From: Cantharellus purpuraceus
Taxonomy: Eukaryota > Basidiomycota > Agaricomycetes > Cantharellales > Hydnaceae
Direction of reading: 5' to 3'
Assembly (NCBI GenBank): GCA_025174535.1
Contig: JALBUN010000047.1
Location: 992,001-1,056,000 of the forward strand
DNA length: 64,000 nt
The position numbers and the translations under genes were made by a program. The notes under the pieces are model-generated. The model saw only the letters and a list, made by a program, of their open reading frames with translations. It searched no databases and was not told the origin of the DNA. Shown here in pieces: positions 32,301 through 45,000 of this stretch; position 1 is the stretch's first letter, and every line of letters starts with the position of its first letter.

Positions 32301-35300
32301 ATGACCTCTGCAGCAGATAAATCTTCCACATCGAAACGTCCTACGATCCCTGAAATATCTATTACAACTTCGACGAGTAACTTGCTTGCAGACACTGGAC
32401 AAGAACCAACTGACCAGATTCAAAATCCAGCAGATGAAGCAACCACCTCTCAACATCCTTCTCCTTTATTGTCTGTCAGTGGCGAGAGCCCATTGTCGCC
32501 GTCGCGTGCACAAAATTTTCATACAAGATCCCCGTCGGAGCCCAAGGCAGACCCTACGCTTCTGAGCCCCACTTTACCACCTATTCTGCGTCCTTCTACG
32601 CCCCCGCCTTCTTCACCTTCTCTCTCTGATCATGGGTCCACATCTACGATACCCCCTTCTCCGACACTCTCGTCTCATTCCTCAGTCCATTTTCAGCAAC
32701 CAACAACCATATCTCTACGAGATAACCACCCTGGTTCTGGTCTCTCATCACTCAAGATGCTGAGCCCAGACACTGCACATCAGCATCGGAGAAGGGCAAG
32801 CAGCGGATCACACACAACCTCTATTGACGAGAGTATAGAGGGAACTGTGTTGGATTCCAGTCAGTATTTACCTCTCACGCCAATTGGAAGTAGCGCCAAG
32901 GGCGATGTGGCTTCCATGAACACAGCTGCTAGCCCAACAGCAACAGCAGTCGAAACAATGTCTGTCCAGGCTCATGAATCAAGGCAACAAAGTCCGGGGC
33001 CGCATGACGATGGCACAGAGCCAACAAGTACGCGTGAGAGTTTGAAAGGGCGTAAAGGCAGCAAGGAGAAGGAGACGTCGAAAGCGATCGAAATGGACCC
33101 TATTCCCGAGGATAACATGGATCCCAGTCCTTTCGGCTTCAACCCCTCGCTGCTGGCTTCACTTGTAGACCCAAAGAGTTTTGACGCTTTGACACATATT
33201 GGAGGCGTTGATGATTTGATCAAGGGCCTGGGTACACATGTACATCACGGTCTGTCGCTCCAGTCGCTAGGTCAACATGCCAGTTCCAAGGCGGCCCATG
33301 TAGTCGACGATGGTGGCGGTGGTGATAGCAAAAGTGGGGTTACTTCCCGAGATGCAGGTAACCCCCAGAATGATCCTTCCAAGGCGTCATTGGAAGATCG
33401 GAAACGAGTTTACGGCGTTAATGTTCTTCCGGCTCGACGATCCAAGTCGTTGCTCTTGCTAATGTGGCTAGCCTTCAAGGACAAAGTCCTGGTATGTGAT
33501 TTGAATTTTTTTCTTGCAGATGCCGAGATTCAACATTTTCTATAGATACTTCTCTCCATTGCTGCTGTAGTGTCTCTTGCACTTGGGCTGTTCCAAGACT
33601 TAGGCACCCCCCCACAGACGGTGCAGTGTGGTACTGACCCATCACAACGGTGTAATCTTCCCCAGGTCGATTGGGTCGAAGGCGTAGCCATTATCGTTGC
33701 CATCATCATCGTCGTTGTTGTAGGCAGCTTGAATGACTGGCAAAAGGAACGCCAGTTCCAAAAACTCAATGAGAAGAAGGAAGATCGTCGGGTCAAGGTG
33801 ATTCGTCATGGCGATGAAATGGAAATTAATATCAAGGTTTGTTTAGTTAGCCCTTTGACATGGACTGCGTTATTTATGTCTAAATGCAGGATGTGTTAGT
33901 TGGCGACATTGCACTTCTCGAACCAGGAGAGGTCGTCCCTTGCGATGGGGTATTCCTACGTGGCCATAATGTGCGATGTGATGAGTCTGGCGCAACTGGA
34001 GAATCGGATGCTATTCGCAAAGCATCATATCAAGACTGTATGGCCGAGAAGGAACGAGGAGAAAAATGCAAAATGGACTGCTTTATTGTGAGCGGGAGCA
34101 AAGTGATTGAGGGCGTCGGTGTGTATGTAGTCATTGCAGTTGGCCCCAAAAGCTTCAACGGTCGGATCATGATGGGTAACTTTATTTTTTGAGTTGAAAA
34201 AGATGGAAAGTTGACACTTGATCGTAGCTCTCAGGGGAGAAACCCAGCATACACCTCTTCAGCTCAAGCTCAATGATCTCGCCGAGCTAATTGCCAAACT
34301 TGGGAGTGCAGCAGGGTTGATTTTGTTCGCTGCCCTCATGATCAAGTTTTTCGTTCAGTTGGGGACTGACCCTGGCCGGTTCGTGCTATTGCAAGTTTTG
34401 ATTTCCAAATGAATTCTGAATCCGAACAGTACTGCGAACCAGAAGGCTATGTCTTTCGTTCAAATTCTTATTATTTCGGTGACTGTGATCGTCGTCGCTG
34501 TGCCTGAGGGTATGTTCTCCATGATCACGGCCTAATGACAATTGATTTATCCCAAAATAGGGCTTCCTCTTGCTGTGACACTGGCCTTAGCATTTGCGAC
34601 AAAACGCATGACAAAGGAGAAATTGCTTGTACGCGTGCTGGGGTCTTGCGAGACCATGGCGAACGCATCTGTCATTTGCACGGACAAGACGGGAACTCTT
34701 ACGCAGAATGCTATGTCTGTAGTGGCAGGCTCAGTCGGCATCCATTGCAAGTTTGTTCGTCAGCTCGACGAGAATAAGGCGAGGACGAATGCTCAGGAGC
34801 AGAATGAGTGCGAGCGACGACATGCACAGGATTTCTCTATCGATCAAAGCGAGCTTAATTCGGTTTTGAGCACTCCACTGCAAAATCTCTTTAACGAGGC
34901 CATTGCCGTAAACTCAACAGCCTTTGAGGGTCTTAATCCCGACACAGAAAAGATAGAGTTTGTGGGATCCAAGACGGAAACCGCTCTACTGCGTTTGGCG
35001 CAGGATCTCCGTTGGGAGGACTATAGGCGCACCAGGCAACGTACTGAGGTCGTACAAATGATTCCCTTTTCGAGCGAGCGTAAGGCCATGGCCGTTGTTG
35101 TCCATGTGGCCGACAATAAGTGGAGATTGTACGTGAAGGGGGCAAGTGAGCTATTGACGAAGCATTGTACACATCACGTCGTAGTCCAGCCCGCAGACGA
35201 GTTGTCCTCATCGACTAACGAAAAGGACGTGATCAAAACCAGCTCAATCGATGATCTGGCAAGGGATAATATGTCACGCAGCATCATCTTCTATGCGAAT

Positions 35301-37090
35301 CAGAGCCTTAGAACGATAGCTGTTTGCTATCGTGAATTTGACTCGTGGCCTCCCAACAAAAGCTCTGGCGGGACGGAAGTCCCATGGACCGAAATGATCC
35401 AGGATCTGACGCTCATCGCTATTACGGGACTTGAAGATCCACTTCGGAATGGTGTGCGCGATGCAGTAGCTAGTTGCCACAAAGCAGGAGTCACGGTCAA
35501 GATGTGCACTGGCGATAACGTCCTTACTGCGCGGTCTATCGCAATCCAATGTGGAATTTACACTTCCGGAGGCATTATTATGGAGGGTCCAGTGTTCCGG
35601 AAGCTTAGTCCTCCTGATATGCAAGAGATTGTCCCGCGGTTGCAGGTCCTGGCTCGCAGCTCCCCCGAGGATAAGAAGATCCTTGTAGAAAAGCTAAAAT
35701 CTCTTGGTGCAACTGTAGGCGTTACAGGAGATGGCACAAACGATGGACCAGCTCTCAAGACGGCCGACGTGGGCTTTTCCATGGGTATCGCTGGTACGGA
35801 GGTCGCAAAGGAGGCCTCCGATATCATCCTCATGACCGACAATTTCACATCCATTGTCAGCGCCATTATGTGGGGACGCTGTGTTAATGACGCGGTCCGT
35901 AAGTTTTTACAGTTTCAGGTATCGGTCAACATCGCGGCTGTCCTCATCACATTTATCTCGTCGGTGGCATCGGGCTCCGAGACCTCAGTCCTATCGGCTG
36001 TCCAACTACTCTGGATTAATATCATCATGGACACCTTTGCCGCCCTCGCCCTAGCTACCGATCCCGCGTCGCCTGTCCTTTTGGACCGCAAACCGGACGG
36101 CAAGTTTGCGCCTCTGTTCAGTGTGCCCATGCGAAAGCAGATCCTTGGACAGTCAATATATCAGACGGCAATTATCCTCATCTTCCATTTTGCCGGTAAC
36201 GCGATTTTCGGATACCACTCAGAATCGGACCAGTCGGTCCAATCGCAGCATGACAATACTTTAAAGACCCTTGTATTTAACATATTCGTGTTCGCTCAGA
36301 TCTTTAACTCCATCAATTGTCGAAGTATCGATAACAAGCGGAATGTTTTTGAGGGTATGATGCAGAACTGGTATTTTATGGGGATCACTTTGATAGGTAA
36401 GCTTGCAAGTTTTCATATAGTAGAGTTAAGTCCTCACCGCCCTGCTAGAAATCGCTGTCCAGGTTCTGATCGTTTTTGTTGGTGGAGCAGCATTCCAAGT
36501 TGTTTCCATTGGCGGTAGGGAATGGGGCATCTCTTTAGCCCTCGGCCTCATGTCGATCCCAATTGGGTACCTCCTGCGGTTGATCCCTGATGAGCCGATA
36601 CAACGCATGTTTGTGAAGCTTCGTCTCATGGCAGACCCCGAGGTACTACCGGTTACAAATCCCGAACGCGGCGACTGGAATCCTGCCATTAACCTCGTCC
36701 GCGACAATCTCACTACTTTCGCCAATGTGCGGGGTGGCCGGTTACGCTCCTCTTCGTTTGTCGGCAAGAGCCGATCTGCCCGTCTGCACGAGGCCGGCGT
36801 GCAGTTGTGCGTGTTCTTACAATCTCATTTATACACGTTAACCAATGGCATACGTTTAATATAGGCCATCTCTATTAACAATGGTTCCCAGTCTGGTTGC
36901 CTCATCAGTAGGAGCTGGATGGTCTCCAAACCCTGGATCGCTATCAGATCCCTCTAATGCAGATCCTTCAAGGTCATCTGCTGCGCTTTGGGAAGGGAAA
37001 CTTCAAATACACCCTGACACGCCTGCTGATGACCCAATATACAAGAAATGGGGCCATTCAAGCTTGTTCGACGATCATGCACATGCGTAG
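32301..37090 (+). CDS. P2B-type calcium-transporting ATPase (PMC1-like)
   Basis: This P-type ATPase pumps Ca2+ out of the cytosol, in fungi usually into the vacuole. The start at 32301 (MTSAADKSSTSKRPTIPEIS) opens a disordered Ser/Pro/Thr-rich N terminus of about 270 residues. Then come FKDKVL-ILLSIAAVVSLALG (TM1), VDWVEGVAIIVAIIIVVVVG (TM2), DESGATGESD (actuator loop), VVAVPEGLPLAVTLALAFAT (TM4), the phosphorylation site ICTDKTGTLTQNA (about 34675), KGASELL, and the hinge TGDGTNDGPALKTADVGFSM (about 35728). The C-terminal membrane block includes SVNIAAVLITFISSVASGSE and NIFVFAQIFNSINCR. The last exon ends DDHAHA at 37090. Length is close to fungal PMC1 proteins. It may cooperate with the nearby CAX exchanger; that link is inference. 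Confidence 0.94.
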
Positions 37091-37949
37091 ACTCGCGATT
37101 TCTGATGCTCAATTTCATGACACGCATACATCACCTACATCATTTCCGAACGATCCTCAAATTTCTTTCCATCGCAGAATTAACAGAGAATGTCACATGG
37201 ACAATATTGCAGTAATGTCTTCACGAAACGACTTTGACTACTCATCCACGGCTGCGCGTGTCATGTATACTTGAATATGACCTTTAGAGTTTCAAATAGA
37301 CAAACATCTCAGCGATGTGTTCACCCGTCTGTTTGGGTTGTGTTTCTGCTCATAAGCTGAATCAAGTGTGCATGGGAGTTAGTTGATCTTGTTGGGTGGG
37401 AAGTATATAAGCTACACCCTTGTGCAGAAGACCGGTTACAGGCATGCTGGTGGACCTAAGTGGCAAGAAGCTACTAGCAGAGAGCAAGCACTGGCAAGCC
37501 GACTCTTTCACCTCCAGCATAACTTACTCGAACACGTGATCACCTCTCTAACTATTGACTGCTTGTCAAGAGGTTGAGCCATTCAGCGACTAGGCTGCAC
37601 AAACTTTGTCCAACTGTAGCAGAAGCTGCTGAGGATGTTTCATGTTATTACAACCTTCCAAGGGAAGAGGGGGGGGGGGGTTAAATAACTAGTTATGAAA
37701 CAATGAACGCGTTGCGCAAGTAGGTAGGTCTTGTGGCCGAGAATAAGCGTGGCTGTGTAGTGACACGCGACAAGGTCACGGTGGGAGCTAAAGCGCCCTA
37801 CCGGTGACAGGCATAATGTAATTCAAACCAATTGTGATGCAGGAATGGCTGGCGCTAGAAGACAGGATGTGAGCCTTTATTCATGTCGTCACTCGTCACT
37901 GCTGGTCAGTGGTCGCTCCATTAATACTAAGCTGGTAATCAACGCGGCA
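37091..37949. other. Intergenic region
   Basis: About 0.86 kb. It includes a G-homopolymer (about 37670-37680) and no supported gene. It probably holds the 3' end of the ATPase gene and the promoter of the small membrane protein. Confidence 0.5.
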
Positions 37950-38899
37950 ATGACAGACAGCATTGTGTTGGAGAGTCCTAGAGCGACGACGGAGAGTACT
38001 CGGTTTGACAACCGGTCGGCGCCAGATATACATCGCCGGGTGTTGAACAGAAAGCCACGTTTGTCTTCTGACTTTGAGAGAAGCTGCCAAAACTGAACGT
38101 AGAACAACAAACCAGGGACTCAAGAAGACCAGGACGAAGAGGATAACAACGCTCGAAAGCATGCGGAGCAGGACCTGGAAAAGTCATGGATGGACAGATT
38201 GCAGTTGATCAGCGTCATAGTATGCAAAACTGCCACGATCACGCTTTAACTGTTGATGAACGTGTACCAGACCACATTCTTTGCATCAACAGAGGCACAA
38301 TTGCTGTCCATCACAACTCCTGACAGGCATGGATCGAGTACCGTCGTGGAACAAGCTGCGAACGCTGCACTCACAGGCGCATTAGTCTTCCACTCTTTTG
38401 CGGGTTCGTTTAGCCTATGCTTATATCGATCCATGTTCATTAATCATTACTGACATCCGCACCTTAGCGACTTTATCCTTTACGGCTGCATTTGTGCTCG
38501 TTCGATTTAGACTTCAGGAAGCTAAGCAGGAGAAGCATGAAGATACGGATGCAGAGAAGCAAAAGCTTTGCAGCACTGACCCCCATGTTGCAATGCAAAG
38601 GGTCGGCTATGGACAACAGGTGTGTCCATCCTCTGTACGTGTATTTCCGTACACGTTGGAATGCTTTCTAGAATCCGCCTGTGCACCTGCTCCGGCGGTT
38701 CAACGTTTTATGTATTTACATGTCAGTGGTAGGTTTCTGTTTGGCAGCAACGGGCATATTATGTTTCGTGTGGGCCAGGCAAACCAAAACTGTCAGCATC
38801 TTTTCAAGCGTATGCTTGGCTGGATCCATTGTGGCAGGATTAGCTGTATTCTTTGCGTCCTCCCAGGACGTGTTGCATAAAAGAGTAGCTTCGAGATAA
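37950..38899 (+). CDS. Small multi-pass membrane protein, unrecognised
   Basis: No named family is recognised. Splicing gives a coherent protein: MTDSIVLESPRATTESTRFD from 37950, a charged segment TQEDQDEEDNNARKHAEQDL, then LEKSWMDRLQLISVI joined to TTFFASTEAQLLSITTPD, EQAANAALTGALVFHSFA, ATLSFTAAFVLVRFRLQEAK (hydrophobic), NPPVHLLRRFNVLCIYMSVV, GFCLAATGILCFVWARQTKT and SVCLAGSIVAGLAVFFASSQ, ending HKRVASR at 38899. Introns are 50-65 nt with clean GT/AG ends, which supports a real gene. It has an acidic cytosolic N terminus and probably four transmembrane helices. I have the impression that similar proteins are common and uncharacterised in agaricomycetes, but no function can be stated. Confidence 0.68.
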
Positions 38900-39039
38900 T
38901 TCGTATCAGTGTTGGGGACCCTGACCAGGCTGTGTGAGCTGGAGCCGCGAGATGCGAAGATCAAATTTATCAGCGGCTTGTTAAGGAGACCACACATTCT
39001 CTGAGCAACAAGCAAGAAGCTTGCTCCTTGATCCCGACA

Positions 39040-41142
39040 ATGGCTCGAACACCAAAGGCTGCAACTAAAGCGGCCCCAACAAAGACAGCAGACGAAGAAC
39101 AGCTTGCTATTAACCCCACACACTTGATCAAGTCGATATTGGTGCTCACTGTACTCGCATCCGCTTCACTGGCGACCCAACTCGCGTTGCACCCACTGTA
39201 TGGTAGCACACTAACTTCCGTAAACCACTCCAAGGTCGAGCTGTTAGCCTGTCTGCTCTCGGCACTCTTTCCACTCGACCCAGAAGGATTATCAGAACGC
39301 ACTACGCTTCTTGGTCTCGCCAGCTGGATAGGCTATGCGCCATACGCAAGCTACGCCATAGGAAAATGGGCTACAAAGTGGAGAAATCCTGTCCTTGGCC
39401 CTGCAGTCGCAGAAGTTGCAATTCTACTACCCATAGTGAGCATTGGCATTACTCTGGGCAGACGATGGAGCGTGCGTTTTCGTTTCACCTCCTCTCGTCT
39501 AATCTGTTCCGACGCCCCCCCCTTCTCGACAGAGTCGCTTTCTTAGCTTTTTACCTGGACCCATGAGCTTGAAAGCAGTTGGGGCACTCGGCACGTTCAA
39601 CGCCCTCAGGGTTCTCGAGCAATGGCTGTGGACCCATCTTCCCCTGGGTGGACAAATTCATAGCTCAAATATCGTGCGTATGTTCATAAGCTTTCTGATA
39701 ATCCCGCGCAGTGACACGCGTACAGTAGTTCGTTGCCATTGTAGGATTACTTACTTTCGTCGCAGCTCAAGCGCCCCCTCCTTCCAACGTCACGTCGGGT
39801 GTCTCGTCCCGATCATACAAGAGGGTGTTTCCCCTCCTCCTGCCTGTCATTTCGGTCATTATATCGTTCTCTTTACCACCAAACTCTTCTCCTCGACCTC
39901 CATACAATCGGGGATCCACTACTTCGCGTGCATATCTCACATCCTCTCCACCTGCAACGGTGCGCGTCCTCGCAAGTACGCACAGCGTCACTGGATTGAT
40001 ACTTGTTGGAGAGAACGTTGAACAAGGCTTCCGATTCCTGCGCGTTGATCACAGCTTACTAGGCGGAAGGTGGGTGGGCGATAAAGTTGCTCCAGGTTCC
40101 AGAGATGGGTTGGGGGATAGTATCTACTCGGCCTTTGTTTTGCAAGAGGCAGTCCGATTGGTCGAAAGAGAAAAGACCAAGGATGAGCGTGCTCTGATTA
40201 TGTACGTCACCACACAGCTAGACAGCACTGATTGTCTTCCTTAAATGCACATTTTAGCGGCCTAGGAGTCGGTATAGCTGCCGAAGCGTTCATAACGCAA
40301 CAGATCAACACAACAATTGTTGAGTTGGATCCAGCAGTGTATGACTACGCTCGGACGTATTTCAGTCTCCCAGAACCAAACCAAGTTTACCTCCAGGATG
40401 CTCGCGAATGGGTACACGACCATGCTTCGCCGGCCGCTGAAGACAAGTATGACTACGTGGTGCACGATTGCTTCTCAGGTGGAGGTGCCCCTGGACATCT
40501 TTACACCCTCGAGTTCTGGGAGGAGCTTAAAGGACTAGTGAAAAGTGACGGGGTCGTCACCGTTGTTCGTATCTTCCTCTTGTGCCAGACTGAAAGAGGT
40601 ATTGACTGTGAGTTTAGAATTTTGCAGGCAGTCTGCCCAGCGATCCAGCGCGTGCTGTTTTCTTGACATTGCAGAAGAGCTTTGGGCGGTGCCGAGCATT
40701 CCATGATCATCTGGAAGCCGAGTTTGATGAATCATATGCCTTTTTCAATGTCGTGAGTGCAGTAAGATTCCTATAGCTATTTTTCGCTCAACACCTATGC
40801 AGGTATTCTTTTGCACGCCCCTCTCATCGACGCCCCCAACATTCCGCTCTGCATCAAAAGCAGACTATCTCAGCTCGCACCTCCGACGCCACGTCTTGAA
40901 TGCCTTCTCACGGCGTGAAATTGAGCCTAGTCGAATCCTAGGAGTGGATGAAGCATCCGAAGGGGAAGCAAAATGGTTATTGCGAGACGGTGCAAACAGT
41001 TTGGAAGAGTGGCAGCAACCAGATGCTATCGAGCATTGGACGGGTACGTAATATACTCGTTGCATCGGACAAGAACTTGATACTTATCTGAATCTTAGTC
41101 ATGAGAGCGGTGTTGCCTGATGTATTTTGGGAGACGTATTAA
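39040..41142 (+). CDS. Membrane-anchored spermidine-synthase-like protein
   Basis: The N-terminal half is a membrane domain: MARTPKAATKAAPTKTADEE, LIKSILVLTVLASASLATQL, LLACLLSALFPLDP, VAEVAILLPIVSIGITLG. The C-terminal half is a Rossmann methyltransferase-like/PABS domain: GLILVGENVEQGFRFLRVDHSLLGG, DSIYSAFVLQEAVRLV, GLGVGIAAEAF (nucleotide/AdoMet-loop glycine motif), INTTIVELDPAVYDYARTYF, VYLQDAREWVHD, DKYDYVVHDCFSGGGAPGHL, YTLEFWEELKGLVKSDGVV. It ends VMRAVLPDVFWETY at 41142. The order of motifs matches spermine/spermidine synthases, but where true enzymes have DxxDP the sequence reads HDCFSGG. Transfer of aminopropyl groups is therefore doubtful. Fusions of membrane and PABS domains are known in bacteria and fungi; their reaction is unclear. 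Confidence 0.8.
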
Positions 41143-42001
41143 GAGGTATTAGTTTCCCAAGTTAGCGCATTGCGTTGTCTCAAAGCGATACTTTCGCACA
41201 AGTAAAGGAGGCCTTGGGTCATGGGGTATGGATAATTATTTGTCAATGTAAGGCACATTTGCATTCAGTAGTAGTCTGTCGTATTTTGATCTATAGATAT
41301 TGGAAAGCCTGACGTGGCACAGGGCTAGACTTGAAAGTCAGATGTGCCCCATCGTCCAGGAACTGTCTTAGATGAAAGGACAAAAACAGCAGCGTACTGC
41401 AAAAAGGTAAATATGTGCAGATGCTGATACTGGTTAGGTGTGCCGTGATTTTTATGAAGTTACTGGTAGCATAAGGTCGAAGGCTCCATGGCCTCGCTGG
41501 TGACATAATAACCCCATAAAATGTAGGGAAATCTTGAATACTTGTCTCTGAGTGGAGATACGCAATAGACTGTAGAGAGGACGTAGGCCCAGCGCGAGAC
41601 TGATTTATGGTAGCCGTCGTGAATTTGGTGGATACTAGCAGGAGGTTCAAAGCCCGACGAGGAGATTTGCCACCCGTTCCGCCGCCGGATTACTCCTTTT
41701 CCTTGTTAGTCCTCGTAGACAACTTGGACGAGTACTCCACCAGTACTCCTAGTACTCTCACTGTACTCCCCACTCATCTTCTTAGACTCTTATCAGCGAA
41801 AGACCTTTTTGCCTGCAGGCAGGTCAACGCTTCACGACAAACAGGGAGAGCAATCGACGACTTGACGACTCCCATCCTCTCCATCCTTCGACCTCAAAAG
41901 CCATCCAGTTTCTCCAAAAGACTCCAGTCTTTCACCCAGTTCGTGAGTTGGCCTTTTTCTAACCTTTCAGTCTCATCTACAATCAAACCCCATCTCACAG
42001 A
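41143..42001. other. eIF4G upstream region / 5' leader
   Basis: About 0.86 kb upstream of eIF4G. A 132-codon open frame starts with ATG at 41607 and its TGA (42003-42005) overlaps the eIF4G start codon at 42002 (ATGA). It has no recognisable domain. The last 300 bp are CT-rich, as in fungal promoters and leaders, and may contain a short leader intron. Confidence 0.5.
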
Positions 42002-45000
42002 ATGAGCAAATCTGCTACTGCATCGGCACCAAAGATTCCCGCTTCCCAGCCTCCCGCAAAGTCTGCTTGGGCAAGAGGTCCTCCTTTGAGCACTGCCGCC
42101 TCTTCTCCTCGTTCTCAGTCCCCATCCTCTGCAAATGCCACTCAGCCATCCACCCCGACTCACTCACGCAAACCTTCTGGTCTTGGCGGTGCCTCTACTT
42201 CCAGCGCTGCCTTCAGGGATGGTGTTAGTGTCCCAAGGAGCATCCAGCCCACGCAGAAACAAGGTAAGTGGTATTTTAGTTTTAGTCGTAATCGTCTTAA
42301 GCTGCCTTTAGCCGCGGGGTTGTCGTTTGGATCGATAGCTGAGCCACAAGCACCTCTCTCCTCCAGTCCTGCATCAGTGCCTCCCGTCTCTTCTGATGCC
42401 GCCAGCGTTAAATCGTTTGGTTCAATTCCAGCTACAAATGGTGTCACTCCTAAACCTCCCGTCAATAAACCTTCCTCCAAGCCTGATGCTCCAGCTGCTT
42501 CTGCATCACCCTCTCCGACGCCCAACTCCAAACAGAAATTTGATGTGAAGAGTCTTTTCATGAATGGTGCAGGTACATCAAGTGCGCCATCTCCCACCGT
42601 CCCCTCTGTCACCGCCGAAAGTTCTCCAGCACAACGGCCAGTTGCCGTCCCACCTAGCCAGGTCCCCCTTCAGCAACATACATACTATGTTCCACGCACA
42701 GGAGGCCCTCCAGCGCCGAGCGCTGGTGCATCCTCTAACAACAGCGCCCCCCGATCGCCGCAATATTCACGCCAGATGAGCAACGGATCCGCTGGTCGTG
42801 GAGGTCCACCAAATAGTGCAGGACTCGGTCCCAGCAGCCCTAGATTGGGTGGAGTACAGGTGCAACATCAGCACCAGCATCCGCAACAACATCAGATGCC
42901 ACCGCATGGGGTGGCGCATGCTCAGCATGCTCAACCCCAACATCCAGGCATGCCCATGCATTCGTGGGCACAACCTTATTATGTATGTGTACATATATAT
43001 ATAATACTTTGTGATTACTTGTACTAAACTATCTGGAAGTTCCCATACCCCGCCGTGCCTGGTCCAGAGCATGGTTACATTCCACAACCTTACCCATGGC
43101 AAACAAACCTTCAACCTCAAACTCCTATGCATGCGCCACCGCCTCCGCATACACCTGGACAACATAGTGTGGCTTCCCCATCCCGACCTCCTCCTCCAGG
43201 ATTACACAATGGCGGCCAACCTCCTTCTGGTCCGTCCACTACGCCTTCTACCACAACTTCATCTTCGTACTCCTCACCTATCCCAGCCACTCCGCAATCG
43301 TATCCACCCTACCCCCATTCGCCCCCTCCACCTGGCACACCGCAAACTCCAACTGCTCGCCTTAGCACACAGGCACCCGCATTTGTTCCCAAGCAACGCG
43401 GAAGCTCTGCAATTAAAATTCGGAATCCTAATAGTGGTGAGGCAGTTGATCTTGCTGCTGTCGCAAGCCCTGTTGTTGGACCATCGGATGCTCAGACCCC
43501 TGTACCGACGCAGGGTACAGCAGCGGCTTTGGGTCATGCGCGCAAGCCAACTGTAATCCGGATGGAAAGCGAGGAGGCGCGTAAAAAACGCGTTGAAGAT
43601 GAGCAGCGGGCCAAAGAGAAGCAGGAGAAGGATGAACAAGAACGTGTCATTAAGAGACAATTAGAGGTCGAGGAAAAGCTTCGCAAGCGGAAGGAGGAGG
43701 AAGAGCGTAAGCGGAAGGAAGAAGAAGAGAGGGAGAGGAAAAGACGAGAAGAGGAGGAGCGCAAGGAACGGGAGCGTAAAGACAAGGAGGAGCGCGAGGA
43801 GAAAGAGCGACTCCGTAAGGAAGAGGAGGAGAAAGAGCGCTTGCGAAAGGAAGAGGAAGAAAAAAGGCGTAAGGAAGAAGAGGCTGCAAAAGAGTTGGCT
43901 CGCAAGGCCGAGGAGGTCGCCAGGGCCCAGGCTGAGGAAGAGGAACGCCTCCGCAAAGATACGGAGGAAAAAGAGAGAGAGAAAGAAAAAGCAGTGGAAT
44001 CCATCGGTTCTCCCACGCCATCTCTCGCTGCAGTTCCGAAGCCGTCATCGCCTATGCCTGCGGACCAACCGAAGCTAAAGCGTCCGATCCCTGGCCCTCT
44101 TGACCTTTCCGCAACCTCCAAACCTGGCCTCCCTCCATCACTTCCATCTGCCCTCGCCACCGCTCGCGCCATAGACAATCTGGAGAAAGTTCAATATCCT
44201 GAAGGCGTCATGAGTCCAAAGCCAGAGCTCAACGCTGGTGCTTCTAATGGCAAGTTCAGGTGAGTAGGCTTACAACTTCTTTAAGTTAGGCTTGCCATCG
44301 TGTGAAGAGTTGAGCTCATTTGTGTAGATATGACCGCGACTTCTTGTTGCAATTCATGGCGATTTGCAAAGACAAACCCGATTCTCTCCCAGCGCTCGAT
44401 GCGCTTGGTCTCGAGCCATCAGACCAAGCTGGCGGCTCTGGAAGTCGAGGTCGTGGCAACTCACGCTCGCACTCTAACATGCTGCCACCTTCGTCCGTAT
44501 CCGGCAGTCGTGTCTCATCAGGTGTCGGCCTAGGCATCAATATTGGTCCCTTTGGTAACAAGAGTGGACCATCTTCCGTCCCTTCGTTTGCTATGGGTCA
44601 ATTTGGCACAAGCGGCGGCAAGATTACCAGTGAGGATCGATTTGCTGCCAGCCAGATGGCGCGTTCTGCCTCTGTCGGCGGCCCACCTGGCAGTGCTGCA
44701 TTCCCTAACCGAGGGCCTACGCCTATGGTGCGAACAGCCAGTCAAGGTGGCAGTACCCCATCTCAACCCTCGACACTCAACCCAAGTGGTCGTACACGTA
44801 GTCAACGAGGCGGCAAGCGGCATGATTCGAACAAAGTTGGTGTTGCTACGATGCAGGAGCGCGAGCGGACGGGCTCCACATTTGGCACCAACAATTCCTT
44901 GTCTCTCGAGCCGGTGGAGCCTCTCAGAGCAAGCGAGAATCGGTGGACGCCAATGAGTACAGTGCGGAGAATGGCATCTGTGGATCCTGACTCTCCAGCT

